From CAVWSM01 sp963798505 (GTDB taxonomy: Bacteria; Actinomycetota; Actinomycetes; Jiangellales; Jiangellaceae), in NCBI GenBank assembly GCA_963798505.1, contig CAWCTX010000002.1, forward strand, positions 1-64,000: DNA of 64,000 nucleotides, given 5' to 3'. Below, in pieces: positions 49,115-57,084 of the stretch. The notes under the pieces are model-generated. The model was not told where the DNA came from. It saw only the letters and a program-made list of their open reading frames with translations, and ran no database searches. Numbering within the stretch: position 1 is the first letter of the stretch; each line of letters opens with the position of its first letter. Both the position numbers and the translations under genes were made by a program.

Positions 49115-50667
49115 CGGACGAAAGTACCTGCCTGCTCAGCGAGGTCCAGCAGCGGCCCGGGGAGCACACCGATCAGAACGGTCGCGGCGACGGCCACCGC
49201 GATGCTCGCCGTGGTGAGCGCGCTCGGCACGGCGACGGCCGGACCTTCTGGCGCCGGATCGGAGAAGAACATCACGACGATGACCCGGACGTAGAAGAAG
49301 GCGGCGATCGCGCTGGCGATGAGGCCGATGACCACCAGAGGCGTGGCGTCGCTGTTGACGGCCGCGGTGAACACGACCAGTTTGCCGACAAATCCTGAGG
49401 TCAGCGGGATGCCGGCGAAGGCCAGCAGGAAGAACGCGAAGATCCCGGCGACGAGCGGCGACCGCTTGCCGAGCCCGGCCCACTTCGACAGGTGGGTGGC
49501 CTCACCACCCGAGTCGCGCACCAGCGTGACCACGGCGAAGGCGCCCACCGTGGCTACGCCGTAGGTCGCCAGGTAGAACAGCACGCTCGTCAGACCCACC
49601 TCGTCAGCGGCGATGAAGCCCACGAGGATGAAGCCGGCGTGGGCGATCGACGAGTAGGCCAGCATCCGCTTCACGTCGGTCTGCGTCAGCGCGACGATCG
49701 AGCCCAGCAGCATGGTGAGGATCGCGACCGCCCACATCATCGGCTCCCAGTCGACCTGCAGGCCGCCGAGCGCGACGTAGAACAGCCGCATGAGCGCGCC
49801 GAACGCGGCCACCTTGGTGCAGGCCGCCATGAACCCGGTAATCGGGGTCGGCGCGCCCTGGTAGACGTCGGGGGTCCACGAGTGGAACGGCACCGCGCTG
49901 ACCTTGAACAGCAGCCCGATCGACATGAGCGCAACGGATGCGAGCAGCAGCCCCTCGGCGCCGATGTTGGCGCTGATCGCAGCATCGATGTCGCGGTAGG
50001 CCAGCGAGCCGGCGAAGCCGTACATGAGGGCGATGCCGAAGAGCAGGAACGCCGAGGAAAAGGCGCCGAGCAGGAAGTACTTGAGCGCCGCCTCCTGCGA
50101 CAGCAGCCGGCGCCGCCGCGCCATGCCGCACAACAGGTAGAGCGGTAGCGACAGCACCTCGAGCGCCACGAACATCGTCAGCAGGTCGGTGGCAGCCGGG
50201 AAGAGCAGCATGCCGCCGATGGCGAACATCGTCAGCGGGTAGACCTCGGTCTGCAGGTGCCCGCGCTTGGTGAGCGTACGTTCGGTGTCGCTGCCGGGAA
50301 GGGTCGACGCGGACGGCGCAAACGCGTCGTTGCCGCCATCAATGCTGCGCTCACCGAAGACCAGCAGCGCGATGAACGAGAACACCAGGATGATGCCCTG
50401 GAGGAATAGCGTCGGGCCGTCAATGGCGATCGTGCGCTCGGCGGCCAGCACTTGCGTGCCCGCCGCCAGCGTGACGGCGACGAACGCCGCAGCGATCGAG
50501 CCGAGGGCGAGGAGGAGCTGGACCCGATAGCGCGACTGCCGCGGGGCGAACGCCTCGACAAGGACGCCGACCACGGCTGCGCCGAAGACGATGAGCATCG
50601 GCGCGAGGATGTCGTACTCGAGGGTGGGGCTGTCCACCTGCGCCAGCACGACAGATTCGATGCTCAC
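49111..50667 (-). CDS. nuoN: NADH-quinone oxidoreductase subunit N
   Basis: Antiporter-like subunit of 518 residues with 14 predicted helices. Key segments are KVSAVPFHSWTPDVYQGAPT and KRMLAYSSIAHAGFILVGFI. Compared with NuoN2 it has an extra hydrophilic loop (about 105-135, containing DGGNDAFAPSASTLPG). Last nuo gene before the polyprenyl synthase. Overlaps nuoM by 4 bases. Confidence 0.95.
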   Translation of the reverse strand: MSIESVVLAQVDSPTLEYDILAPMLIVFGAAVVGVLVEAFAPRQSRYRVQLLLALGSIAAAFVAVTLAAGTQVLAAERTIAIDGPTLFLQGIILVFSFIALLVFGERSIDGGNDAFAPSASTLPGSDTERTLTKRGHLQTEVYPLTMFAIGGMLLFPAATDLLTMFVALEVLSLPLYLLCGMARRRRLLSQEAALKYFLLGAFSSAFLLFGIALMYGFAGSLAYRDIDAAISANIGAEGLLLASVALMSIGLLFKVSAVPFHSWTPDVYQGAPTPITGFMAACTKVAAFGALMRLFYVALGGLQVDWEPMMWAVAILTMLLGSIVALTQTDVKRMLAYSSIAHAGFILVGFIAADEVGLTSVLFYLATYGVATVGAFAVVTLVRDSGGEATHLSKWAGLGKRSPLVAGIFAFFLLAFAGIPLTSGFVGKLVVFTAAVNSDATPLVVIGLIASAIAAFFYVRVIVVMFFSDPAPEGPAVAVPSALTTASIAVAVAATVLIGVLPGPLLDLAEQAGTFVR

Positions 50668-52187
50668 CTGCCGGTCCTTTCTGCGACGAGCGGTTCAGGA
50701 TCGGTCTGCCCGGTGCGCTCCATGGTCGGGATCACGCCTTGGTTGATCACGTCGATCACCGGCTTGGGGTAGACGCCGACGACGATGATGAGCGCGAGCA
50801 GCGGCGCGACGGCGATCAGCTCACGCCGGTTGATCTCCGGGAACCCCTCGGTGTGCGGGCGGACCGGGCCGGTCATCGTGCGCTGGTAGGCCCACAGGAT
50901 GTAGATCGCGGCGAGCACGATGCCGAGGACCGCGAACACGCCGGCAACGCGATAGCGGCTGAACGTGCCGACCAGCACCAGGAACTCGCTGACGAATGTC
51001 GACAACCCCGGCAGCGACAGCGTCGACAGGCACGCGACGAGGAACACCCCGGTGAGGATCGGGGCCGGCTTCTGCACGCCGCCGTAGTCGTCGATGAGCG
51101 ACGAGCCGCGGCGGCTGATGAGGAAGCCGGCGATCAGGAACAGCGCCACCGTGGACAGTCCGTGGTTGACCATGTAGAGCGTCGCGCCCGTCTGCCCCTG
51201 CGTCGTGAACACGAAGATGCCGAGCACGATGGCACCGAAGTGCGAGATCGACGCGTAGGCGATCAGTCGCTTGAGGTCGGTCTGGCCGATCGCCACGAGG
51301 GCGCCGTAGAGGATGCTGATGACGGCGAGCGTGACAACGATCGGCGCGTACGTACGGGACGCGTCGGGGAACAGCGGCAGGCACAGGTGGATCATGCCGA
51401 ACGTGCCGACCTTGTCGACCACGCCCGACAGGAACGCCGCGTTGGACGGCGTCGCCTCCGAGGCAGTGTCGGGCAGCCAGGTGTGGAACGGGAAGAGCGG
51501 GGCCTTGATCGCGAACGCGATCATGAAGCCCAGGAACAGCCACCCCTGCGTGCTCTCCGAGATCTCCAGCGCGGTGAGGTCGGAGAGCAGGAAGCTCGGG
51601 TTGCCGGCGTCGACCGACTGGACGAACAGGCCGATGACCGCGGCCAGCATGATGAGCCCGCCGAGCAGGTTGTAGAGCAGGAACTTCACCGCCGCGTAGT
51701 GCCGGCGCGGGCCGCCGTAGAGCCCCACGAGGAAGTAGAGCGGGACCAGCATCGCCTCGAAGAGGATGTAGAACAGCAGGACGTCGGTGGCGACGAACGC
51801 GCCGAGGACCATGGCCTCGACGATCAGCAGCAGCGCGAAGTAGGCCTTGACGCTGCGGCCGGTCCCCTCCGCCTCGTGCCACATGGCACCCAGCACCAGC
51901 GGTGTCACGACGGTCGTGAGCAGGACCAGCGCGAGGGAGACGCCGTCGATGCCGACCGCCCAGTGCACCCCGATCGGCTCGATCCAGGTCCACGAGTCGG
52001 TGAGCTGGAACTGCTCGCCGCCCGTGTCGAATTGCAGAGCCGCACCAAGGGAGATGACGAGCGTGACCACGGCGACGACGACGGCCAGCTGCTTGGCCAG
52101 CAGGTCGCGCCCGGCAGGCATCAGCGCCACCGCGAGCGCGCCAATGGCGGGAACCGCGACGAGCACCGTCAACCAGGGAAACGTCAC
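50664..52187 (-). CDS. nuoM: NADH-quinone oxidoreductase subunit M
   Basis: Proton-pumping antiporter-like subunit of 507 residues, starting MTFPWLTVLVAVPAIGALAV. It has HWAVGIDGVSLALVLLTTVV, FEAMLVPLYFLVGLYGG with the conserved Glu, and KAPLFPFHTWLPDTASEATP. Intact. Overlaps nuoL and nuoN by 4 bases each. Confidence 0.96.
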   Translation of the reverse strand: MTFPWLTVLVAVPAIGALAVALMPAGRDLLAKQLAVVVAVVTLVISLGAALQFDTGGEQFQLTDSWTWIEPIGVHWAVGIDGVSLALVLLTTVVTPLVLGAMWHEAEGTGRSVKAYFALLLIVEAMVLGAFVATDVLLFYILFEAMLVPLYFLVGLYGGPRRHYAAVKFLLYNLLGGLIMLAAVIGLFVQSVDAGNPSFLLSDLTALEISESTQGWLFLGFMIAFAIKAPLFPFHTWLPDTASEATPSNAAFLSGVVDKVGTFGMIHLCLPLFPDASRTYAPIVVTLAVISILYGALVAIGQTDLKRLIAYASISHFGAIVLGIFVFTTQGQTGATLYMVNHGLSTVALFLIAGFLISRRGSSLIDDYGGVQKPAPILTGVFLVACLSTLSLPGLSTFVSEFLVLVGTFSRYRVAGVFAVLGIVLAAIYILWAYQRTMTGPVRPHTEGFPEINRRELIAVAPLLALIIVVGVYPKPVIDVINQGVIPTMERTGQTDPEPLVAERTGR

Positions 52188-54121
52188 GGGATCCTCACCA
52201 GCAACATGGCTACGACGACGAGCACCGCGCCGCCGAGCATCGACAAGGCGTACGACCGGGCGAACCCGGTCTGCAGCTTGCGCATCCGACCGGACAGCCC
52301 GCCGATGCCGGCGGACAGCCCGTTGACCGCGCCGTCGACACCCTTGTTGTCGACGTAGACGAGCGTGCGGGTGGCGTACTGGCCCGGACGCATGAGCAGC
52401 GCCTCGTTGGCCGCATCCCCGTAGAGGTCCTTGCGCGCGGCGACCGTGACAAACGAGCCCTTCGGCGCGACCCGCGGGATCGTCTCTTCAGGCCCGTACA
52501 TGCGGAAGGCCAGCATCACGCCCGCCGCCACCACGAGGAGCGTGATGACGGTCAGCGCCCAGATCGGGATGCCGAGCTCGGGATGCTCCTCGCCGACCAC
52601 CGGCTCGAGCCACTCCACGATGCCGCCGCCGAGGTAGAGCAGGGCCGCGCCGCCCACCAGCGACAGGAACCCGAGGATGATCAGCGGCCAGGTCATGACC
52701 CGCGGCGACTCGTGCGCGTGCGCCCGGTCGTCCCAGCGCCGCCGACCCACGAAGGTCATCAGCATCACACGCGTCATGTAGAACGCAGTGATGCCGGCAC
52801 CGAGCAGCGTGCAGAGGCCGACGAGGAGGTTCTCGCTGAACGCCGCCTCGATGATCTTGTCCTTGGAGAAGAAGCCGGCGAACGGCGGGATGCCGATGAT
52901 CGCGAGATAGCCGAACGCGAATGTCCAGAAGGTGATGGGCATGTAGCGCCCCAGGCCGCCGTACTTGCGCATGTCGACCTCGTCGTTCATGCCGTGCATG
53001 ACCGAGCCGGCGCCGAGGAACAGGTTTGCCTTGAAGAAGCCGTGCGTCAGCAGGTGGAAGATCGCGAACGCGTAGCCGACCGGGCCGAGCCCGGCAGCCA
53101 CCATCATGTAGCCGATCTGGCTCATGGTCGAGCCGGCCAGCGCCTTCTTGATGTCGTCCTTGGCGCAACCGATGATCGCGCCCATCAGCAGGGTGATCGT
53201 GCCGACGACCACGACACCGGTCGCCGCCGCCGGGGCGAGCTCGAAGATCACGTGCGACCGGGTCACGAGGTAGACGCCGGCCGTGACCATGGTCGCCGCG
53301 TGGATGAGGGCCGACACCGGAGTCGGGCCTTCCATCGCGTCCAGCAACCAAGACTGCAGCGGGAACTGCGCCGACTTGCCGCACGCGGCAAGCAGCAGCA
53401 TGAAGCCGATCCAGATCAGCCAGCCCTCGCTGGCCTCGGGAGCCGCCTCGAACACTCCGGTGAACGCGGTGGTCCCGAAGACGACGAACATCGACATGAT
53501 CGCGAGCGACATGCCGGCGTCACCGACCCGGTTGACGATGAACGCCTTCTTGGCCGCGACGGCCGCGGAGTCCTTGTGCTGCCAGAACCCGATCAGAAGG
53601 TACGAGGCGAGGCCGACACCCTCCCAGCCGACGTAGAGCACGAGGAAGTCGTCGGCCAGCACCAACAGCAGCATCGCCGCGACGAAGAGGTTGAGGTAGC
53701 CGAAGAACCGCCGACGCCGGTCGTCGTGCGCCATGTAGCCGATGGAGTAGACGTGGATGAGCCCACCCACACCGGTAATCAGCAGCACGAACGCCATCGA
53801 CAGCTGGTCGAGCAGCAGCCCGACGCTGACGTCGAACTCGGCCACCGGGATCCAGTTGTAGAGGTGCTGGTCGAATGCGCGCTCTTCGGCCGCCTCGCCG
53901 AGCATCGCGCCGAACAGCACCACGCCGATGAGGAACGATGCGAGGACGGTGAAGCAGCCGAGCAGGTGGCCCCAGCTGTCAGTCCTCCTGCCCCCGAGGA
54001 GCAGGATGGCGGCACCGAGCGCCGGCAGCGCGATCAGCACCCAGATGAGGGAGAACACTCCGTCGGCCTGCTGTGCCGACTCGGCCGGTACGGTCGCGGC
54101 CAGCAACATGGTCGTGTTCAC
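52184..54121 (-). CDS. nuoL: NADH-quinone oxidoreductase subunit L
   Basis: 645 residues, intact, with the antiporter core (VGWEGVGLASYLLIGFWQHK; KSAQFPLQSWLLDAMEGPTP; SALIHAATMVTAGVYLVTRS) and the long C-terminal lateral helix region ending VVVAMLLVRIP. The first 25 residues form an extra hydrophobic start after MNTTMLLAATVPAES. Nine bases separate it from nuoK. Confidence 0.96.
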   Translation of the reverse strand: MNTTMLLAATVPAESAQQADGVFSLIWVLIALPALGAAILLLGGRRTDSWGHLLGCFTVLASFLIGVVLFGAMLGEAAEERAFDQHLYNWIPVAEFDVSVGLLLDQLSMAFVLLITGVGGLIHVYSIGYMAHDDRRRRFFGYLNLFVAAMLLLVLADDFLVLYVGWEGVGLASYLLIGFWQHKDSAAVAAKKAFIVNRVGDAGMSLAIMSMFVVFGTTAFTGVFEAAPEASEGWLIWIGFMLLLAACGKSAQFPLQSWLLDAMEGPTPVSALIHAATMVTAGVYLVTRSHVIFELAPAAATGVVVVGTITLLMGAIIGCAKDDIKKALAGSTMSQIGYMMVAAGLGPVGYAFAIFHLLTHGFFKANLFLGAGSVMHGMNDEVDMRKYGGLGRYMPITFWTFAFGYLAIIGIPPFAGFFSKDKIIEAAFSENLLVGLCTLLGAGITAFYMTRVMLMTFVGRRRWDDRAHAHESPRVMTWPLIILGFLSLVGGAALLYLGGGIVEWLEPVVGEEHPELGIPIWALTVITLLVVAAGVMLAFRMYGPEETIPRVAPKGSFVTVAARKDLYGDAANEALLMRPGQYATRTLVYVDNKGVDGAVNGLSAGIGGLSGRMRKLQTGFARSYALSMLGGAVLVVVAMLLVRIP

Positions 54122-54130
54122 GGCTCTCCC

Positions 54131-54430
54131 TCAGTACTTCAGCAGGCTGGCGTCGTCGACCGATGCCGTCCTGCGCGTCCGGAAGATCGCCATGATGATC
54201 GCCAGGCCGACGACGACCTCGGCGGCCGCAACGACCAGCACGAAGAGGGCCATCACCTGACCGTCGATGTGCCCATGCATCCGCGAGAACGCGACAAACG
54301 CCAGATTGGCGGAGTTGAGCATGAGCTCGATGCACAGGAAGACGACGAGCGAGTTGCGTCGCACGAGCACACCAACCGCACCGATCGTGAACAGCACGGT
54401 CGCCAGCATGACGTAGGCGGTTGCGCTCAC
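54131..54430 (-). CDS. nuoK: NADH-quinone oxidoreductase subunit K
   Basis: 99 residues, three helices, with the membrane Glu residues in FLCIELMLNSANLAFVAF and VAAAEVVVGLAIIMAIF. Intact; overlaps nuoJ by 4 bases. Confidence 0.96.
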   Translation of the reverse strand: MSATAYVMLATVLFTIGAVGVLVRRNSLVVFLCIELMLNSANLAFVAFSRMHGHIDGQVMALFVLVVAAAEVVVGLAIIMAIFRTRRTASVDDASLLKY

Positions 54431-55209
54431 TGCTGCTCACCGCCAAGCATGTGCTTCTCCTCGTCGGCCTGCAGCCGCTCGATGTCGTGGCTGGCCTCTG
54501 TCGAAGACTCTTCGCCGCGGGCGGCAAGCACTCGGGAAATCGTCAGCTCGCTCGGCGAGCCGTCGGGGAGCAGGCCGGGCGTGGCGACCGAGTTGTGCCG
54601 TGCGTAGATGCCGGGGTTGGGCATCCCCGCGCCCATCGAGAAGTCGCCGTCGGCGGGGCGGAACTTGCGCTCGGACAGCTCCCGCTGGGAGGGCCGACGT
54701 TCCATGCGCTCCCGGTGGGCCATGACCATGGCGCCGAGCGCGGCGGTGATGAGCAGCGCGCTCGCCACCTCGAAGGCCCACACATAGTGACCGAAGATCG
54801 CGTCGGCGATCGCCGCGACGTTGCCGTCGGGCTGCGCGCCGTCGAGCCCCACATCGGTGGGCAGGGTGGCCCGGCCGATCACCGCGACGAGCAGCAGGCC
54901 GAGTGCCGCGCCACCGAACAGCGCCGCCCCCCGCTGCCCGCGGATCGTCTCGATGCGCGAGTCGGAGGCGTCGACGCCGACAATCATGATGACGAAGAGG
55001 AAGACCATCATGATCGCGCCGGTGTAGACGACGATCTGGACCACGCCGAGGAACGGTGCGTTGAGGGCGATGTAGAGCACGCCGAGCCCGATCATCGTCA
55101 CCGCGACGGACAGCGCACCATGCACCGCCTTCCGCGCGAAGACCAGACCCAGCGCACCGAGCACCGAGATGATCGCGACGATCCAGAACAGCCACGCCTC
55201 GCCGTTCAT
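54427..55209 (-). CDS. nuoJ: NADH-quinone oxidoreductase subunit J
   Basis: 260 residues from ATG 55209. Five helices, with APFLGVVQIVVYTGAIMMVF as the third, then an about 80-residue soluble tail rich in Arg and Glu (RMERRPSQRELSERKFRPAD). Long NuoJ tails are common in Actinobacteria. Overlaps nuoI by 4 bases. Confidence 0.95.
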   Translation of the reverse strand: MNGEAWLFWIVAIISVLGALGLVFARKAVHGALSVAVTMIGLGVLYIALNAPFLGVVQIVVYTGAIMMVFLFVIMIVGVDASDSRIETIRGQRGAALFGGAALGLLLVAVIGRATLPTDVGLDGAQPDGNVAAIADAIFGHYVWAFEVASALLITAALGAMVMAHRERMERRPSQRELSERKFRPADGDFSMGAGMPNPGIYARHNSVATPGLLPDGSPSELTISRVLAARGEESSTEASHDIERLQADEEKHMLGGEQQ

Positions 55210-55757
55210 CGCGCCGCCTCGCTGGTCACCGTGGGCTGCGAGCGCAACCCCGCGCCGAGGTAGTAGTCGCGCTCCGAGTCGCCGAGCCGCAGCGGGTGCG
55301 GGGGCGCCTCCATGCCCGGCAGCAGCGGCGCGAGCAGGTCCTGCTTCTCGTAGATGAGCTTCTCGCGGCTGTCGTCGGCCAGCTCGTACTCGTTGGTCAT
55401 CGTCAGCGCCCGGGTGGGGCAGGCCTCGATGCACAGGCCGCACAGGATGCACCGCAGGTAGTTGATCTGGTAGACGCGGCCGTAACGCTCGCCCGGCGAG
55501 AAGCGGTCCTCCTCGGTGTTGGGCGCACCCTCCACATAGATCGCGTCAGCAGGGCAGGCCCAGGCGCACAGCTCGCACCCGATGCACTTCTCCAGACCGT
55601 CCGGATGGCGGTTCAGCTGGTGGCGACCATGGAAGCGCGGCGCGGTGGGCCGCTTCTCCTTGGGGTAGTCCTCGGTCACCACCTTCTTGAACATCGTCCG
55701 GAAGGTGACCCCGAACCCCGCGACCGGTGCGGTGACGGCGTCGAGCCATTTAGGCAC
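55206..55757 (-). CDS. nuoI: NADH-quinone oxidoreductase subunit I
   Basis: 183 residues from a GTG at 55757, 8 bases inside the end of nuoH. Two [4Fe-4S] motifs, CIGCELCAWACPADA and CILCGLCIEACPTRA, pass electrons from NuoG to NuoB. Preceded by HGRHQLNRHPDGLEK, typical of the family. Confidence 0.96.
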   Translation of the reverse strand: MPKWLDAVTAPVAGFGVTFRTMFKKVVTEDYPKEKRPTAPRFHGRHQLNRHPDGLEKCIGCELCAWACPADAIYVEGAPNTEEDRFSPGERYGRVYQINYLRCILCGLCIEACPTRALTMTNEYELADDSREKLIYEKQDLLAPLLPGMEAPPHPLRLGDSERDYYLGAGLRSQPTVTSEAAR

Positions 55758-57084
55758 GGGGAGCCTCCCCTGTCTCTGAAGTCGTGCGGGTGGTGGTCGC
55801 GCCCACCGGCTCGGTGGGGGTCTCGCCGGGCAGCGGCGGGACGGGGTAGGCGGAGTACGGGGACTCGCGCTGCTCCGCCGGCCCTTCCGCCGGCACCTTC
55901 GGCTCCTCGCCACCTCCGCCGAAGAACGTGGCCGCGATGGCGAGCACGGCGAGGACGCCGGCCCCGATCAGCAGCTGCTGGCGCTCGACGCCCTCGTTGA
56001 GGGCGACGCGGAACCCGCCGAAGACCGCGATCCAGCCCAACGCGACCGGGATGAGGATCTTCCAGCCGAACGACATGAACTGGTCGTAGCGCAGCCGTGG
56101 CAGCGTGCCGCGCAGCCAGATGAACACGAACACCAAGGCGAGCACCTTGCCGAGGAACCAGAGCACCGGCCACCAGCCGGTGTTCAGGACCCCGTCGCCG
56201 ATCGCGGACAGCGGCCACGGTGCGCGCCAGCCCCCGAGGAACAGCGTGGTGGCGAGCGCAGCGACGTTGACCATGTTGATGTATTCGGCGAGGAAGAACA
56301 GCGCGAACTTCAGCGACGAGTACTCGGTGTGGAAGCCGCCGACGAGCTCGCCCTCGGCCTCCGGCAGGTCGAACGGTGCGCGGTTGGTCTCGCCGACCAT
56401 CGAGATCAGGTAGATCACGAACGACGGGATCAGCATGATGCCGAACCACAGGTCGGTCTGCTCGGCGACGATCTCGCTCGTCGACATGGTGCCGGCCTCG
56501 AGGAAGACCGCGATGAACGACAGGCCCATCGCGATCTCGTACGAGATCACCTGGGCGCTCGAACGCAGGCCGCCCAGCAGCGGATAGGTCGAGCCCGACG
56601 ACCAGCCGGCGAGCACGATGCCGTAGACGCCGATCGACGCGAACGCCAGCACGATCAGCACCGCCACCGACATGTCGGTGAGCTGCAGCGGTGTGCGCTC
56701 ACCGAAGATCGAGACCTCCGGGCCGAGCGGGATCACAGCGAAGGTGAGGAAGGCCGGCACCACCGCGATGATGGGCGCGATCACGAAGACGAGCTTGTCG
56801 GCCGCCTTGGGAGTGATGTCCTCCTTGAGCGCGAGCTTGATGCCGTCGGCGAGGGACTGCAGCAAGCCGAACGGGCCGTGCTTGTTGGGGCCGACCCGGT
56901 GCTGCATCCGGGCCACCACCCGCCGCTCGAACCAGATGTTGAACAGCGTGAACACCACGAGCAGCACGAAGATGGCGACGACCTTGAGCAGGACCAGCCA
57001 CCAGGGGTCGTCCCCGAAGCCGGCGACCTCGTCGGCCGGCGACACCGGTGAGAGCCCGGCGAACAGCGACGTCGCAGTGGACAT
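55750..57084 (-). CDS. nuoH: NADH-quinone oxidoreductase subunit H
   Basis: 444 residues, forming the quinone entry channel. It has MQHRVGPNKHGPFGLLQSLA, NRAPFDLPEAEGELVGGFHT and EYSSLKFALFFLAEYINMVN. After the usual core an additional hydrophobic helix (about 375-393) leads to a Pro/Glu/Thr-rich tail of about 55 residues, absent from NuoH2. Its start overlaps the nuoG stop by one base. Confidence 0.95.
   Translation of the reverse strand: MSTATSLFAGLSPVSPADEVAGFGDDPWWLVLLKVVAIFVLLVVFTLFNIWFERRVVARMQHRVGPNKHGPFGLLQSLADGIKLALKEDITPKAADKLVFVIAPIIAVVPAFLTFAVIPLGPEVSIFGERTPLQLTDMSVAVLIVLAFASIGVYGIVLAGWSSGSTYPLLGGLRSSAQVISYEIAMGLSFIAVFLEAGTMSTSEIVAEQTDLWFGIMLIPSFVIYLISMVGETNRAPFDLPEAEGELVGGFHTEYSSLKFALFFLAEYINMVNVAALATTLFLGGWRAPWPLSAIGDGVLNTGWWPVLWFLGKVLALVFVFIWLRGTLPRLRYDQFMSFGWKILIPVALGWIAVFGGFRVALNEGVERQQLLIGAGVLAVLAIAATFFGGGGEEPKVPAEGPAEQRESPYSAYPVPPLPGETPTEPVGATTTRTTSETGEAPRA

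Noticed and set aside
50739..54607. Two very long plus-strand frames (539 and 674 codons) opposite nuoM and nuoL
   Set aside because: They mirror NuoM and NuoL codons, are rich in Arg/Asp/His and lack hydrophobic segments or motifs. Antisense artefacts of GC-rich coding DNA.
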